In this document: piece after piece, positions 50,768-59,555 of the stretch | Layout: each line of letters opens with the position of its first letter | Position numbering within the stretch: the stretch's first letter is position 1 | Origin: CAYILR01 sp964364175 | GTDB lineage: Bacteria; Bdellovibrionota; UBA1018 | Direction: 5' to 3' | NCBI GenBank assembly: GCA_964364175.1 | Contig: CAYILR010000008.1 | Coordinates: 1 to 64,000, forward strand | DNA: 64,000 nucleotides | Notes under the pieces: generated by a model | Database searches by the model: none | Told to the model about the DNA's origin: nothing | What the model saw: only the letters and a program-made list of their open reading frames with translations | Made by a program: the position numbers and the translations under genes

Positions 50768-52261
50768 TCAGAAGACAAGGAGAAGTTGGTCAACTGCGCG
50801 TGTGGTGGCAGTGTAGCCCCAGCGGCGTCTGTCTGGCTCTTCCATCATAGAGAGCGCCCACTCGAAGAACACTGCCACCTTATCAGCTTGTGATCCTTGG
50901 AACTTGTGCGCGGTTATCGCTCCCCCAAAGTCCAGCAAAGCACCTACTGACCACCATGATGAGTGCTTGCCCGGCACCTCATCGAAGCCAGCGAACGTCT
51001 TGTCCCGCAAGAACTGATGCGTGCAGACGTCAATGTCCTCCACGAGGCCGACCGGCTCGTCGAACTCCACTGTCATCTTATAGGTGTGCTGCTGTCCAGG
51101 GGCGCAGGACTTCACGGTGCCACGAAGCCCATTAGCCATGAGGCGCCCGTCATCTAGGCGCTTGTTCTTCAAGCAGATAACGACCTCACCTGGCTGCGGG
51201 TCAATGTCATCGGTGTAGCCGAATTTGTCGTGACGAATGTCGCGATTGAGCGCAGTGCGGAGCTTGTTTGTGTAGGTGATGAGCGCGCCTGGTGGGGCGC
51301 CAAACTCGATGGCTTGCGTCCGGTTCTTGGTGTAACGCACACGAGGATCGTCGATGTCGTCGATGAAGGCTTTGAGCGCTTCGTTGGGAGCGCCGTTACG
51401 GATCAATGTCGAGAGTCGAATGATGGGGTTACCGGCCGCCTGACGATGGATCTTCTCCAACCGGAAGTCTGGGTTGGTCATCAGCCCCGTGGATTCACCT
51501 ACAGGCGGGAGTTGGCCATGATCTCCTACGGCCAAGATCGGCACCCCGAAGCTGCGAAGGGTCTTGAGCACGTCCTGCGAGACCATCGAAGCCTCGTCCA
51601 CGACGACGAGATCACAATCGAGTTCCCGACGCGGCTCCCAACGGATGACCCGCCCAGTCTTTGGGTCCTCTACCGGTTTGTAGACGAGTCCGTGGATGGT
51701 CGTCACCGGCGCATCCAAAACACCACCGCGTGCCAGAGCCTTCTTTAGCACCTGGGCTGCCTTGCCGGTGGGAGTAGCGAAGGCGACAGTCACTCCCTCT
51801 TTGATGAAGTCGTAAGCCACGCGGCCCGTAAGCGCGGTCTTCCCTGTTCCAGCCCAGCCCCCAACTGTGAGGACCTCGATGCCGTCGTTGTTCTTCTGCC
51901 AGGCCATGATGCCGTCGCGGGCCTTCACCTGGTCTGGTGAAGGTGCCCACTCAGCGGGCTCACCGAGAGAGGCGGGCTTTGGTTTCGGCCGACGTCTGAA
52001 CTCGTCATCATCCCGATTTGGGTCGTAGTCCTCTGGGATGATGCTGCGGTGTTCGAGGTACTGAAGATCGACTGGCGGCGGCTCCCAAGTAGGAGGCAAC
52101 GGGATGGTCCAACTCGGCGCCTCCATGACCGATACCTCCAGCGGGCCTCCTGGTACCTGGAACTCGCAACCACACGCACCGCACTTGGCCATAGTGCCCA
52201 TCACACCGTAGCCGGTGGTCGGTGCGCAGCCGTTCGGGCACTTCAGTGGAGGCACGTCCAT
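50768..52261 (-). CDS. SF1 helicase (RecD/Dda-like)
   Basis: 497 residues from ATG 52261, AGAGG upstream. N-terminal zinc ribbon (CPNGC...CGACGCEF), then helicase motifs in order: I GWAGTGKTAL, Ia FATPTGKAA, II VVVDEASMV, III GDHGQLPPVG, V TAHKFQGSQADKV, VI YTATTRAVDQ. The N-terminal ribbon is an unusual addition. Probable 5'-3' helicase that clears proteins or starts replication, as T4 Dda does. Confidence 0.9.
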   Translation of the reverse strand: MDVPPLKCPNGCAPTTGYGVMGTMAKCGACGCEFQVPGGPLEVSVMEAPSWTIPLPPTWEPPPVDLQYLEHRSIIPEDYDPNRDDDEFRRRPKPKPASLGEPAEWAPSPDQVKARDGIMAWQKNNDGIEVLTVGGWAGTGKTALTGRVAYDFIKEGVTVAFATPTGKAAQVLKKALARGGVLDAPVTTIHGLVYKPVEDPKTGRVIRWEPRRELDCDLVVVDEASMVSQDVLKTLRSFGVPILAVGDHGQLPPVGESTGLMTNPDFRLEKIHRQAAGNPIIRLSTLIRNGAPNEALKAFIDDIDDPRVRYTKNRTQAIEFGAPPGALITYTNKLRTALNRDIRHDKFGYTDDIDPQPGEVVICLKNKRLDDGRLMANGLRGTVKSCAPGQQHTYKMTVEFDEPVGLVEDIDVCTHQFLRDKTFAGFDEVPGKHSSWWSVGALLDFGGAITAHKFQGSQADKVAVFFEWALSMMEEPDRRRWGYTATTRAVDQLLLVF

Positions 52262-52281
52262 GGTCACGAACCTCTTTTAGC

Positions 52282-52518
52282 CTATTGGGCGAGACGAGCA
52301 AGCTCCTCGCGACCTGTGTCTGTGATGAAGGCCCGGTAGCCTGCCGCGTGCTCCATCGAGCGATTCACGAGCTTCACCCAACCTCGACGGCGGAGCGACT
52401 GCGCTGAAATCGCGTCACTGTGCTCAACGATCAGGCCCTCGTCGCTTGGAGTGGTAGCCGCCCGAGAGAGGATGTCGACCTGTTTTGGAGTCAAAGGATA
52501 GGAGCGAGTACGTGACAT
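52282..52518 (-). CDS. Winged-helix-like small protein
   Basis: 78 residues from ATG 52518, which overlaps the upstream stop as TGATG. LTPKQVDILSRAATTP, SAQSLRRRGWVKLVNR and ITDTGREELARL match the pattern of a MarR-like winged helix. Possible DNA-binding regulator of the accessory cassette. Confidence 0.6.
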   Translation of the reverse strand: MSRTRSYPLTPKQVDILSRAATTPSDEGLIVEHSDAISAQSLRRRGWVKLVNRSMEHAAGYRAFITDTGREELARLAQ

Positions 52519-53330
52519 CACGAAGGATTGAAGATCGGCCTTAGAAGAGGCAGCCATTCAGTGGGGGCCGCCTTGAGAAGGCTCCGCCTCGCCTTCTCAA
52601 GCTGAGGGTAAGGGTCACAGGCTTCGAGGGCCTTGCGCAAGGCTTCGTTGGCTTCGGCTTCCTTGTTGAAGTCGATCAGGCTGGCCTGCCGGAAGTCCGC
52701 TCCAACGGCCTCCCTGATGGCACGTAACACCCCCAAAAGCTTGGCCAGCTTCGGGGTCTTGACGACATGGAGGCCCATCTCAAGCTCGTCGTCGTAGCGA
52801 TAACACGCTACCACTAGCGTGACGGCGTTCGGGGTCGGTTGGTTCACGGCGGCCGTAGGACAACCGTGCTTTGGGTCGTTGGGGCCGGCGTACATGACAT
52901 CCGGGGTACCACCGAACCCAGTGTCCAGGTACATGACCTGATCGCCTTTCTCGGAGGCGTAGGCTGCAAGCGTGATGTCTGTGCGACGACCGTTGTCCTC
53001 GATATGGACCGCAGGGAACGTGAACCGTTTGGTGAACTTCGCTTTGATTCTCAAAGTCCTGAGAATGAGCATGTCCACATCGCTGTCAGCGAAACGTTCA
53101 ACATTCTCAGAAAGACCTTTGGTGTAGTCCTTGGTGAGTAGTCGAGGGTCAGCATACTTGGCCTTCACGAGGGCCGAGTTGTGACCTTTCCACAACACCG
53201 CTTTGGCGGACCAAGTGCAGTAGGGCCGGGGTTCGATGAACACGAGGTCGCCGGTTGGAACTGCTGTCGTACTCGATCCGAACAGCGGCTTCATGCCTGA
53301 CGGGGGAACCGATGCCTTGGATTTTCCCAT
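52518..53330 (-). CDS. Unknown protein
   Basis: 270 residues. Alpha/beta N-terminal half (GDLVFIEPRPYCTWSAKAV), helical C-terminal half. No recognised motif. The ATG directly follows the upstream TGA. Confidence 0.6.
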   Translation of the reverse strand: MGKSKASVPPSGMKPLFGSSTTAVPTGDLVFIEPRPYCTWSAKAVLWKGHNSALVKAKYADPRLLTKDYTKGLSENVERFADSDVDMLILRTLRIKAKFTKRFTFPAVHIEDNGRRTDITLAAYASEKGDQVMYLDTGFGGTPDVMYAGPNDPKHGCPTAAVNQPTPNAVTLVVACYRYDDELEMGLHVVKTPKLAKLLGVLRAIREAVGADFRQASLIDFNKEAEANEALRKALEACDPYPQLEKARRSLLKAAPTEWLPLLRPIFNPS

Positions 53331-53726
53331 TCAGTCCTCACCTTTGGCACGCGCGAAGGCTACAGGGTCCAACAGACGGAGCGCTTCTTCAAGGGGCTTC
53401 GCAACCCACGTCACCTCGTCATCGTTGGCCTCGGTCCAGAGGGCCAGGAGCTTGGCTACCGCTTCTGGAGGAGCACCGAGGGCGGCGTCGAGGTCTTCGA
53501 TCGCGTCGATGTCGGCGGGCGTGCTGGAGTCACTGGAGTCGACCCATTCAATCGCCTTCATGGCTGCGGCGACCTTCAGCAGCAGGGCGCCGAGTCGGTG
53601 GCGCTCCGAGCGCTGTTTCTCGTTGAGGTCCGGTTTCTCTCGCGCATAGAGCGTGCGGTCCTCCAACAGAGCCTCGGCGCACTCTTTCATCTTGATGAAG
53701 CTGTAGTCCCAGGACCCGCCGCTCAT
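53331..53726 (-). CDS. MSGGSWDY-type conserved phage protein
   Basis: 131 residues from ATG 53726, overlapping the upstream stop (ATGA). The start SGGSWDYSFIKMKECAEAL is a signature I recognise from short uncharacterised proteins in phages and bacteria. Helical, acidic. Function not known. Confidence 0.7.
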   Translation of the reverse strand: MSGGSWDYSFIKMKECAEALLEDRTLYAREKPDLNEKQRSERHRLGALLLKVAAAMKAIEWVDSSDSSTPADIDAIEDLDAALGAPPEAVAKLLALWTEANDDEVTWVAKPLEEALRLLDPVAFARAKGED

Positions 53727-53932
53727 GTTGCACCCCACGTTTCAAGAACCAGGCGGCCTTTGTCGGAGACAGAGAAGACGTCGCCATCGACATCAAGCAG
53801 GCCGTGCCACAAGAGGGCTCCGGTCTCTATAGGGTCCTGGACGTCGTTCAGAGCTACACGGCCCTTGGCTCGGATGTGCCGAAGGGCTCGCTTGCAGTCT
53901 TCGTTGTCAATCTCTGGTGGAATGGTGGTCAC
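53723..53932 (-). CDS. Small unknown protein
   Basis: 69 residues from a GTG at 53932 (GTGA overlap with upstream stop). The fold looks like a small winged helix (CKRALRHIRAKGRVALND...FSVSDKGRLVLE). Function unknown. Confidence 0.55.
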   Translation of the reverse strand: MTTIPPEIDNEDCKRALRHIRAKGRVALNDVQDPIETGALLWHGLLDVDGDVFSVSDKGRLVLETWGAT

Positions 53933-54639
53933 AGCCCTGCTTCTTGACGCTTTTGTTTCAACTGCGCCTCCAACCGCTCAACGTCTTGACGTGCGCGCTC
54001 TTTGATGTGCTCGGCCTCTTTGAGGCGCATTTCCTCGTCGTTCTTTTGTTTGCTCACGCGCCACGCATCACCCTCGTAGGATCGCAGGCACAGGAAGATG
54101 AAGGCCCATACTTCCTCTCGGTCACCTAGCTCTACCGAGAAGCGCATCTTGTCGCTTTCGCTGTAGTAGCCGAAGACCAAGTCGCCGGGGAAGCCCTCGA
54201 AGTAGCACGAGACGAGATGGTCGCCAGCGTATCTCGGGGCTGTAGGCGGGTCCCCGCGGAACAGGCCGATTGGATCGATGTCGATCGGCTTGTCGCTGAT
54301 GACCGAGACTTTCCAGTTGTAGAAATTGCCGCGAAGGACGAAGCGAATGCCCTTTCCAGGCGGCTCCAGCGAGTAGACCGCCAGAGGACACGATTTCGAC
54401 ATGTGCTCAGAAACGACTTTGACATGTGAGCCGTCTTTGCGATGCTCGTATTCGACACCACGGCACACGTTCGCGCCCAGTACATCGCGCACGTAGATGG
54501 CCTGGTCGAGCGCGCCCTTGAAGTAGATCAAGTCGTTCTGCTTCTCTTCGCCTTTCTCGTCAAGATACGTCTTGTTGATCCAAGCTTGCAGCGAGTCAGG
54601 GTGTAGCTCTCTTGTCACTTGATCCTCACAGTCTGTCAT
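53929..54639 (-). CDS. Unknown protein with coiled-coil C-terminus
   Basis: 236 residues. The middle is alpha/beta (FVLRGNFYNWKVSVISDKPI). The C-terminal 50 residues are a charged helix (KEAEHIKERARQDVERLEAQ). No domain recognised. Confidence 0.6.
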   Translation of the reverse strand: MTDCEDQVTRELHPDSLQAWINKTYLDEKGEEKQNDLIYFKGALDQAIYVRDVLGANVCRGVEYEHRKDGSHVKVVSEHMSKSCPLAVYSLEPPGKGIRFVLRGNFYNWKVSVISDKPIDIDPIGLFRGDPPTAPRYAGDHLVSCYFEGFPGDLVFGYYSESDKMRFSVELGDREEVWAFIFLCLRSYEGDAWRVSKQKNDEEMRLKEAEHIKERARQDVERLEAQLKQKRQEAGL

Positions 54640-55470
54640 TCACATGAACACCAATTTCGTGCCGTCGGAGGCTTCTACCTCATGGCGGACGAAGTCGGCG
54701 TCGAGCATCTCGCGCCAGCGTTCCTTGGTGGTCTTCTGGTAGCCGAAAACGGAAGCGTTGGGTTCACACCAGGCGCAAAGCTCGTCGAGGGTGGCGAACA
54801 CCGGCGACATCGGTGATCCTTCGTTTGTTGTTGTCCACAACTGGTAGCCTTCGCCTTTGGGCGGGTCCGTGCTCGTCCAGGCTTCGTGGGCCTCGTAGAT
54901 GGCCGGGTCGATGTTATGGCCCTTGCAGACCGGGCAGATGCCCCAGTTGTCGTCTTCCTTGACCCCAGCGAACTCCTTGAGGCGTTTGGCTAGGCTCCAA
55001 GCGAAGCCACCTCCCATCATCACCCTGGCCTTCTTCCCGGCCAGAGCCTCAATGAGGTGCTGAAGCTCGGGGGTCAGGGGGAGGAGCTTCGGCGGATGGG
55101 CTCTGTACGCACGCTCGAAGGCCAGGTTGCGCTGAACCTCGTCCTGCGGGTCCTTGTCCCGGATGGCTTGGATCACAGCGTCAGGGACCGACGTGCGCGG
55201 CGCCTGAGACCACTCCTCCAGGTACGGATGAGGGTAGATGCAGCCGCGTGCGCGGCGCTCCTCGGCTTGCGGCGCCTCCAGGGCCTGCTCGGCGAGCAAG
55301 CCCATCAGGCGGCAGATCGACTCCAGCCACTGCCCGGCCGCCGTGTGTCCGTTGAAGCAGGTCTTACCCTCCTCGGGGCAGGAGGCTCGATGCGGGTTGA
55401 GGTAGCCTGCCCAGATCTTATTGATCGGCCAATCGAAGTTCAATGGAACACGTTTGAGTTCACGACCCAT
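54640..55470 (-). CDS. Conserved phage protein (FDWP family)
   Basis: 276 residues. The N-terminus KRVPLNFDWPINKIWAGYLN matches a widespread uncharacterised phage family that typically has Cys near the start (ASCPEEGKTC here) and a later zinc pair (WGICPVCKGHNIDP). Role unknown. The family usually sits in accessory gene arrays like this one. Confidence 0.7.
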   Translation of the reverse strand: MGRELKRVPLNFDWPINKIWAGYLNPHRASCPEEGKTCFNGHTAAGQWLESICRLMGLLAEQALEAPQAEERRARGCIYPHPYLEEWSQAPRTSVPDAVIQAIRDKDPQDEVQRNLAFERAYRAHPPKLLPLTPELQHLIEALAGKKARVMMGGGFAWSLAKRLKEFAGVKEDDNWGICPVCKGHNIDPAIYEAHEAWTSTDPPKGEGYQLWTTTNEGSPMSPVFATLDELCAWCEPNASVFGYQKTTKERWREMLDADFVRHEVEASDGTKLVFM

Positions 55471-55720
55471 TAGTCACCTTCTCCTTCTGGAACGGCTTGT
55501 AGTCGCGGAGGTCTTGCATGTCGATGTGGTGGCGCCAGAGCTTGTCGACAAGCTCGACTGGCCACAAGACGTCAGTCTCGCGCCAGTCGCGGTCGTTGGC
55601 CTTGAACTTCCCGGCCTCGTCGATGTGGTTCGTGTAACCATGGCCTTCCGGGCACCACCAGGTCACGCAGTTGCCGGTGAAGACCCGGCTGTCCTGGACG
55701 TAGTAGAGAGATTCAGCCAT
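55460..55720 (-). CDS. Conserved small phage protein (YYVQDSR family)
   Basis: 86 residues. YYVQDSRVFTGNCVTWWCPE and GYTNHIDEAGKFKANDR are recognisable from many phage accessory clusters. The rest ends in polar residues. Function unknown. Overlaps both neighbours slightly. Confidence 0.7.
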   Translation of the reverse strand: MAESLYYVQDSRVFTGNCVTWWCPEGHGYTNHIDEAGKFKANDRDWRETDVLWPVELVDKLWRHHIDMQDLRDYKPFQKEKVTNGS

Positions 55721-56101
55721 CGGGAGTCGGTCTCACGATCTCGACCACGCAGCCGGGCTTGTGCTTCTCGTTGGCGTCGACGACGGCGCCACAGTCGGCG
55801 CAGTAGCGATAGCCAGAGCCGTAGGTCCCGCGGAGTCGGCCTTGTAGGCGTGCTTCTTCACGAAGGCGATGAGAGCGTCGACAGGCGGCTTGTCGTCGTC
55901 CTCCAGCTTCTCGATCTTGGCTTCGAGGTCCGCGATGTACGCCTTGGCGACGCACAGGCACATCTCGTCAGTGAGCCCGCACTTCCGGCAGGGCACCTTG
56001 CGGGCGGTGACGCCTTCTAATGCCTCATCCATACACCGCTCACACGGATGATTCTGTCCATGGCGAAAGCAATGTTTGGCGTGGGCGTCCTTCTCAGTCA
56101 T
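55713..56101 (-). pseudogene. Zinc-binding protein split by a frameshift
   Basis: The frame starting at ATG 56101 codes for a good zinc protein start (HCFRHGQNHPCERCMD, CRKCGLTDEMCLC) and a helix to about 55830. After that, this frame degenerates into Ala/Pro/Thr. The frame one base back continues convincingly: GTYGSGYRYCADCGAVVDAN, then HKPGC, and ends at 55713, overlapping the next start by 8 bp as the cassette's other genes do. Either a real -1 frameshift mutation, a programmed shift near 55825-55835, or a sequencing error. Confidence 0.75.
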
Positions 56102-56373
56102 GGTTCCACCTGCTCTCCACGAGGGGACCAGAAATACTCGTCGTAGCTAGCGTCTTGAAACCTCTTGAGGCGCCACATGTCGAACTCCTCGCCAACGATC
56201 CAGTCGTAGGCGTCGGAGAGGTCGTCACCGCGCGTGGTGATTTTCACCCGGAACGCCTCACCGGGAACGATGACGGCGACGACCTTGCCCGCAAGCTTGG
56301 CGGCCGTGTCGCCGAACCACACGGTGACCTCGTCGTTGATGCCAATGTTGTGGTCGACGCTGGCCGAGGTCAT
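56098..56373 (-). CDS. Small beta-barrel-like protein
   Basis: 91 residues from ATG 56373; a longer reading would overlap the upstream gene. Beta-rich (DEVTVWFGDTAAKLAGKVVA), suggesting a small SH3-like or OB-like fold. Both ends overlap neighbours by 4 bp. Confidence 0.6.
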   Translation of the reverse strand: MTSASVDHNIGINDEVTVWFGDTAAKLAGKVVAVIVPGEAFRVKITTRGDDLSDAYDWIVGEEFDMWRLKRFQDASYDEYFWSPRGEQVEP

Positions 56374-56726
56374 GGACCCTCCCACCAAGAACGATCGAAC
56401 GCCGACATACCACAGACGGAGCATGACGACGATGAGCCGGACTCACGTTGGCCAGTACCTTTGCACTTGGGGCAGTTGAGGACGCCGCCGTGAGGTGAGC
56501 ACGTTCCGGTCCCGCCGCACAGGCGGCATTCACTCATGATCTTGGCCTCGGGGCCTTCGTGGTCGCACTTGTGATCCGTAGGAGGCCCGCAGGCGAAGAC
56601 CGTGATTGCGCTCCTCTCAGGCTCCTCGGGGCCGTAGCGCAGCTTGCCACCGCTCTCGGCGATGAGCTTGTCGATCGTCTCAAAGGCTTTGGCAAGCTTG
56701 GACTTCGGCGGCTTCTCATCGGTCAC
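56370..56726 (-). CDS. Zinc-ribbon protein
   Basis: 118 residues from a GTG at 56726 (GTGA overlap). C-terminal Cys motifs CRLCGGTGTCSPHGG, CPKCKGTGQ and CSVCG resemble the DnaJ-type zinc-finger repeat CxxCxGxG. An unpaired CDHEG region precedes them. No J domain is attached. Confidence 0.65.
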   Translation of the reverse strand: MTDEKPPKSKLAKAFETIDKLIAESGGKLRYGPEEPERSAITVFACGPPTDHKCDHEGPEAKIMSECRLCGGTGTCSPHGGVLNCPKCKGTGQRESGSSSSCSVCGMSAFDRSWWEGP

Positions 56727-57088
56727 GGGAGCAACCAAAGTGCATCGTCCCATGGGCACTCGTTCTTGCGGATCGACTCCCACTCCTGGTCGGTGGGCGC
56801 GCGAAACGCGCCTTCCAGCCACGAGTCGTACTCATTCATGTCGGGAGTGTGGTGGTGGACCGTCTTGATCGTACCTTCCCAGATGCTGATCCCTTCGGGA
56901 GCGTCGTCGAGGCCGAGGAGATCGAGGTCGCTGACACCAGCCTCGTCGATCATGGAGTCGACGTGCGGTCCAGCCGAGAACAGGACGCAGCCACGTCCCA
57001 TGCCTTGGACGACGACAGCCAGCGACGGCTTCGACCAGTCGAGCTTGGGCGGCGGCGGACCTTCGTCCATCTGGGAGAAGTCGGTCAC
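56723..57088 (-). CDS. Conserved accessory phage protein
   Basis: 121 residues from a GTG at 57088 (GTGA overlap). Segments LGLDDAPEGISIWEGTIKTV and EYDSWLEGAFRAPTDQEWES resemble a recurrent uncharacterised family of phage accessory clusters. No catalytic motif. Confidence 0.6.
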   Translation of the reverse strand: MTDFSQMDEGPPPPKLDWSKPSLAVVVQGMGRGCVLFSAGPHVDSMIDEAGVSDLDLLGLDDAPEGISIWEGTIKTVHHHTPDMNEYDSWLEGAFRAPTDQEWESIRKNECPWDDALWLLP

Positions 57089-57351
57089 TTTCGCGCCCTC
57101 GCCTGCTCCCTCACGCGGAACATGGTCTTCACGAGCTTGGCGCCCTTGAACGGAGTCGGCACGATGATGACGAGCCGGACTCCATTCAGTTGACGCCAGA
57201 CCACGCCCTGCCCATCGGGTGTGTCGACCCCGTTGTAGAGCACCTGCTCGAAAGCGTGTTCGTTGATGTCGTCCTCCTCTGCACGAGCTTGCGCGTGCCG
57301 ACTGACGGCGACGTTGCCAACTCCGGGAACATCGGGCCAGTAGTGCTTCAT
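57085..57351 (-). CDS. Small unknown protein
   Basis: 88 residues from ATG 57351 (ATGA overlap). Contains VSRHAQARAEEDDINEHAFE and VRLVIIVPTPFKGAKLVKT, the layout of a small BrnT/DUF4258-like fold in which a His-Arg helix precedes a strand pair. That assignment is tentative. Confidence 0.55.
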   Translation of the reverse strand: MKHYWPDVPGVGNVAVSRHAQARAEEDDINEHAFEQVLYNGVDTPDGQGVVWRQLNGVRLVIIVPTPFKGAKLVKTMFRVREQARARK

Positions 57352-57737
57352 GACTTGTCCTCGACGAGCTTGATGAGCGCCTGGATGGCCTGACGCTCTG
57401 GCTTTGCAGGCAAGTGCATGTAGACCGTGTGCGTGCGCTGCGAGACGTCCGGCTCCTCGCAAAGCTGTCGCAGCGCGCCAAGGGCGCGGCGGAGCTTCTT
57501 CCGGAGCGAAGCGGTGAGGACGACGTCACCTGCGCTCAGATTCTCCATGCGGAAGTCCAACACCAACGGCATCAGGGTAGGTGCGCCGTGGCCGGTCTGG
57601 ATCCGATGGTACCAGGCATTCTCAGGCAACGTCGCGCCATGGGCACAGTCCGAGCACTGCCACATCTGCCCTTGAGGCGGATCGGCCAGCGTCGGCGTCG
57701 TCGCAGGATCGAGCTTTAGTGTGGGCGGTCTGGTCAT
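57348..57737 (-). CDS. Small zinc-motif protein
   Basis: 129 residues. CSDCAHGATLPENAWYHRIQ followed by TGH gives two Cys and two His spaced like a C2H2 finger. C-terminal half helical. Coupled to both neighbours by ATGA overlaps. Confidence 0.6.
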   Translation of the reverse strand: MTRPPTLKLDPATTPTLADPPQGQMWQCSDCAHGATLPENAWYHRIQTGHGAPTLMPLVLDFRMENLSAGDVVLTASLRKKLRRALGALRQLCEEPDVSQRTHTVYMHLPAKPERQAIQALIKLVEDKS

Positions 57738-58261
57738 GGCTTCGACTTCACCAGATCGTTGAGCCTCTTGGCCGCGGTGTCCACGGGGCTCAGCGCGGCC
57801 AAGAGGCTGGCGGCGGCGTCACGAAGGTTCTCAGCGGCGATGTCCTGGGCCTGGGCCTTGAGGCGGGTGATGAGGGTCTCGGCCAGGACGTCGAGGTCGT
57901 GTTCTTCCTCGGCCAGCGGCTCGGCGCCCAAGGCTTCGGCCATGTGGTCGCAGAACACCTTGACCTTTTGCCGAAGCGCCGTCAGCGGGTGCTGCTCACA
58001 AGTCTGGATGTGCTCGGTCAGCGCCGCGTGCTTGGCTGCGGGCGTGCCGTCCTGGTACTGGTGGCCGCAGTAGACGCAGGTGAGAATCCTAGCTGTTGCG
58101 ACCTCCTTGACCGTCTTCTCGGCCCACTCCTGCGCCTGTTGGGTCTCGGCTCTGGCGATCGAGATGCGCCGTAGGAGGCTCCGGGCGAAGCCGTCCGCGT
58201 CCTTCCAGAGCAGCTTCTCTTCTGCGTCGAGGTGTTGGGGTGCATCGTGCATGGTCGTCAT
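57734..58261 (-). CDS. Zinc-finger protein of phage accessory type
   Basis: 175 residues. CVYCGHQYQDGTPAAKHAAL followed by TEHIQTCEQHPL is a C2HC-type finger that I recognise in many phage accessory proteins. Long helices on both sides. Function unknown. Confidence 0.7.
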   Translation of the reverse strand: MTTMHDAPQHLDAEEKLLWKDADGFARSLLRRISIARAETQQAQEWAEKTVKEVATARILTCVYCGHQYQDGTPAAKHAALTEHIQTCEQHPLTALRQKVKVFCDHMAEALGAEPLAEEEHDLDVLAETLITRLKAQAQDIAAENLRDAAASLLAALSPVDTAAKRLNDLVKSKP

Positions 58262-58536
58262 TTTTCGCCCCAGAAGATGCCGTGTTTGAGCCGTTCCTTC
58301 TTGATCTCGACCTCGGCCTGGAGCGCGAGAAGGTTGCGGGCGATCTCGGCGAGGCGAACCGGATCTGGTGGAGCAGGGAGAGGCTTCTTGAAGCTCTCCG
58401 GGTCGGCCATGGCGACGACGCTGACGACCTTCTGCAAGATCACCTCCGCCTTCTTCAAGCGTCGGTTCACGAGCGTCAGGCGCACCGACATCGAGATGCA
58501 GCCGAGCGTGAGGAGGGTCAAGAATGCTTCGATCAT
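58258..58536 (-). CDS. Small membrane-anchored protein
   Basis: 92 residues from ATG 58536 (ATGA overlap). The N-terminal hydrophobic helix (MIEAFLTLLTLGCISMSVRL) is followed by basic residues and a helical tail, giving a likely N-out single pass. Function unknown. Confidence 0.6.
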   Translation of the reverse strand: MIEAFLTLLTLGCISMSVRLTLVNRRLKKAEVILQKVVSVVAMADPESFKKPLPAPPDPVRLAEIARNLLALQAEVEIKKERLKHGIFWGEK

Positions 58537-59555
58537 GTGGTCTTTTTCCAGGACGGCGGTTGCCGCAGGTTGCCGGGCGGGTTGTAGCTCCTCAGCACCT
58601 GCTCTCCGGTCTGGGTCTGCCCGCCTCCTACGTTGAAAACCGCGGTCTGCCCCTTCGGGCAATGCTCGCAGGGCAGGTCGTTGTTGCCGGTCTCGATGAC
58701 GCCGGTGTCGTTGCAGTGAGGGCAGAACCGCAGCTTCTCACCAATCTCGATGGCTTTGGTGAAGACGCGGCCCGTGGCCTCAACAAATGTCTTGAGAGGA
58801 GCCAGTCCATCCTGGACGCCTTCCCGGATGGCCTGACGCAGCGCCTCCAGGTCTTCGGGGCTGATGGCGGCTGTCTCGTCGAGAGCGGCGCGGGCTTTCT
58901 TGCCGGGGCGGTGGGCACCATCGATCTCCTCGAAGTCTTCGAGGAAGGGGCCGTGTGGGGGATCGCCCATGAAGCCGATCGCGAAGTAGGTCTCCGGATC
59001 AGCATAGAAGGTCAGGGCCTGGATCATCCGCCCGATGTGGCGGCCCATGCGCTTGGTCTTGTCCTTCGTCTTGGCGAGCGCGGCGTCCTTCTCGGCCAGG
59101 GCTTCATCGCGCGCCTTCTCGGCGTAGGCCACGCGCTCTTGAAGCTCGGTGCAAAGCTCCAAGAGGTGCTTGTTGCCGAGCGACGCGACCTCACGTTCCA
59201 GGTCACCGCGCATCCTCCCGGCAACCAGCAGATCTTGTGTCATAGCCGAGCGCATCTCGGTGATCTCAGCTTCAAGCTCCTTGACCCGCATGGCCTGGCG
59301 TTCCGTGCCCAGCACGAAGCCACCAGCTTGCGGCCCTTCCGGTGTGGCTGAGACCTCTCGCAGCTTGAAATGCGAGATGACGGTCGGCGCCTTGGCTGCG
59401 CTCTCCAGGGCTTCCTCGACGACGACGAGCGCGATGCTGAGCCCCGTCTTCATGGCGCTCTCGATCGTGCCGGTGTTCTCGTCTCGGGGCAGCGGGATCG
59501 TGGCTCTGGCTTTGCGGAGTCGATCTGCCACGTCTTGCAGGGTTCGGATGGTCAC
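58533..59555 (-). CDS. Coiled-coil protein with C-terminal zinc ribbon
   Basis: 340 residues from a GTG at 59555 (GTGA overlap). Central coiled coil (LQERVAYAEKARDEALAEKD) and C-terminal ribbon FCPHCNDTGVIET...PCEHCPKG. Longest protein of the 52-60 kb cassette. No enzyme motif. Confidence 0.65.
   Translation of the reverse strand: MTIRTLQDVADRLRKARATIPLPRDENTGTIESAMKTGLSIALVVVEEALESAAKAPTVISHFKLREVSATPEGPQAGGFVLGTERQAMRVKELEAEITEMRSAMTQDLLVAGRMRGDLEREVASLGNKHLLELCTELQERVAYAEKARDEALAEKDAALAKTKDKTKRMGRHIGRMIQALTFYADPETYFAIGFMGDPPHGPFLEDFEEIDGAHRPGKKARAALDETAAISPEDLEALRQAIREGVQDGLAPLKTFVEATGRVFTKAIEIGEKLRFCPHCNDTGVIETGNNDLPCEHCPKGQTAVFNVGGGQTQTGEQVLRSYNPPGNLRQPPSWKKTT

Noticed and set aside
56727..57529. 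Long N-terminal extension of the 56723 gene
   Set aside because: Residues before the GTG at 57088 are Arg/Ser-rich and lie antiframe to two coupled genes.
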